From contig JAPJPE010000025.1 of the NCBI GenBank assembly GCA_030825825.1, positions 1 to 14,055 on the forward strand: a DNA stretch of 14,055 nucleotides, read 5' to 3'. This stretch comes from Streptococcus sp. GTDB taxonomy: Bacteria; Bacillota; Bacilli; Lactobacillales; Streptococcaceae. How positions within the stretch are numbered: position 1 is the stretch's first letter; the number at the start of each line of letters is the position of its first letter. The translations under genes were made by a program, and so were the position numbers. Shown piece after piece: positions 13,315 through 14,055 of the stretch. A model generated the notes under the pieces. It was not told where the DNA came from. It saw only the letters and a list, made by a program, of their open reading frames with translations, and ran no database searches.

Positions 13315-13839
13315 ATGAAGGAAGTGATAAGGTTCTGGTTCGAAGAGTTGAAGCCAGAGGATTGGTTCAAAAAATCAGAAGCACTGGATCAAGAAATGCG
13401 GGAGCGCTTTGAGGAACTTTATTGGAAGGCCAGTCGTGGGGAATTGTTTGGCTGGCGCACTACAGCAGAAGGGCGTTTAGCAGAGATTTTGCTCTTGGAC
13501 CAAATTCCTCGCAATATTTTTCGAGGGACTGCCCAAGCTTTTGCGACAGATTCCCTGGCCTTGGTCTTGGCCCAAGAAGGCTTAGAGCAAGCCTTGGATC
13601 TACCAGTTGTACAAAGAGGATTTTTCTACATGCCTTTTATGCATTCTGAGTCCTTAGTCATTCATGAAGAAGCCCTGCGCCTATTTGATCAACCGGGCTT
13701 AGAAAAGCGTTTGAAGTATGAGAAGATGCACATGGACATTCTTCAACAATTTGGGCGTTATCCACATCGGAATGCCATCTTAGGACGGCCTTCGACCAAG
13801 GAAGAAGAGGAGTATTTGAAAGGACATTCTGGCTTTTAA
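13315..13839 (+). CDS. DUF924 family protein
   Basis: A 174-residue soluble protein with the DUF924 pattern: VIRFWFEELKPEDWF at the N-terminus, LAEILLLDQIPRNIFRGT at about 55-72, a YMPFMHSE motif at about 105-112, and the C-terminal FGRYPHRNAILGR (about 145-157). The family is all-helical, with a tetratricopeptide-like fold, and is common in bacteria and lower eukaryotes; its biochemical role is not established. The start codon lies 3 bases after the larE stop with only a weak ribosome binding site, so it is probably translated by coupling and transcribed with larR-larE. Whether it helps the Lar pathway or is simply a passenger cannot be told from the sequence. Confidence 0.9.
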   Translation: MKEVIRFWFEELKPEDWFKKSEALDQEMRERFEELYWKASRGELFGWRTTAEGRLAEILLLDQIPRNIFRGTAQAFATDSLALVLAQEGLEQALDLPVVQRGFFYMPFMHSESLVIHEEALRLFDQPGLEKRLKYEKMHMDILQQFGRYPHRNAILGRPSTKEEEEYLKGHSGF

Positions 13840-13953
13840 AGGAAGATGAGGCCCACAGATTTCAAAACTCTTTTCTCTCTTCATGAAATTGCCTGAAACA
13901 GCAGGCATGATGTCAGAGTTCCCTCACCAAAGCTTTTCCAAGCGTCTAAAAAA

Positions 13954-13962
13954 TGGTATAAT
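13954..13962 (+). promoter_or_regulatory. Extended -10 promoter near the right edge
   Basis: TGGTATAAT at 13954-13962 is a perfect extended -10; TTTTCC at 13934-13939 would be a weak -35 at 17 bases. It directs transcription toward the right end. A ribosome binding site GGAAGGA follows at 13984-13990. Positions 13840-13950 between the DUF924 gene and this promoter hold no gene I can support. Confidence 0.7.
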
Positions 13963-14001
13963 GAACTGTAAATTTCAGAAGTTGGAAGGAATGTAATTGC
14001 T

Positions 14002-14028
14002 ATGATGAATATGCAAGACTTGATTTAA
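14002..14028 (+). other. Very short frame MMNMQDLI-stop beside a hairpin (truncated ybaB start or leader peptide)
   Basis: Behind a good promoter and the ribosome binding site GGAAGGA, ATG at 14002 opens only eight codons (MMNMQDLI) before TAA. The first five residues match how streptococcal YbaB/EbfC proteins begin (MMNMQN...). The frame then runs into an imperfect hairpin: CAAGACT (14014-14020) and TTAA (14025-14028) pair with TTAA (14034-14037) and AGTCTTG (14038-14044). Either a ybaB gene has been interrupted here, or this is a leader peptide with an attenuator-like hairpin. The window ends before this can be settled. Confidence 0.35.
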
Positions 14029-14055
14029 GATTCTTAAAGTCTTGTTATTTATCAA

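Noticed and set aside
13891..13906. Hairpin GCCTG-AAACAG-CAGGC after the DUF924 gene as a terminator
   Set aside because: The stem has only five base pairs and is followed by ATGATG, not by a T run.
1..14055. CRISPR array, tRNA, rRNA or transposase genes
   Set aside because: Reading through both strands I saw no regularly spaced repeats, no tRNA-like cloverleaf and no transposase or integrase motif; a covariance-model scan was not possible here.

Overview
The window looks like chromosomal DNA of a low-GC Firmicute, most probably an oral Streptococcus. The reasons are extended -10 promoters (TGnTATAAT), purine-rich ribosome binding sites, streptococcal-style Ser/Lys-rich lipoproteins, and close agreement of the protein families with those of lactic acid bacteria. 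The species assignment is inference.

Layout. (1) Positions 1-4053, plus strand, visibly AT-rich: after a terminator comes a run of five short-lived-looking genes (lipoprotein, 4-TM protein, single-TM-anchored protein, DUF443-like membrane protein, lipoprotein) plus one coding remnant. Two of them end in the same C-terminal motif. I read this as an accessory cluster, possibly orphan immunity genes of the type VII secretion kind; no toxin is in view. (2) 4123-5171: azlC and azlD, a two-subunit branched-chain amino acid exporter, overlapping by 14 bases. (3) 5183-5939: a Ser/Lys-rich lipoprotein behind an unusual repeat-bearing promoter. (4) 5940-6261: a gene-free stretch with two near-copies of one terminator hairpin flanking about 260 bases that hold three further strong hairpins. 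(5) 6262-7434, minus strand: a HI0933/BaiN-type flavoprotein. (6) 7519-13839: a lactate racemase (Lar) system.

The Lar system is the centre of the window. On the minus strand larA-larB-larC-larD encode the racemase, the first enzyme of nickel-pincer cofactor synthesis, the nickel-insertion protein and a lactate/glycerol channel. Divergently on the plus strand lie larR (Crp/Fnr-type regulator), larE (sulfur-donating cofactor enzyme) and a DUF924 gene. LarB makes the dicarboxylated pyridinium mononucleotide, LarE converts its carboxylates to thiocarboxylates, LarC inserts nickel, and LarA binds the finished cofactor through a lysine to interconvert L- and D-lactate. Every LarA active-site residue I recall for the Lactiplantibacillus plantarum enzyme sits at the identical position here. 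The larA-larR intergenic region contains a 16-base palindrome (GTTAACA-N2-TGTTAAC) that is a very good candidate for the LarR operator. Differences from the L. plantarum system are that larE has moved out of the larABCD operon to the regulator side, larC is one continuous frame, and the nickel-transport genes are absent from the window.

The window closes with a promoter and a very short frame (MMNMQ...) that begins like ybaB/ebfC but stops after eight codons beside a hairpin.
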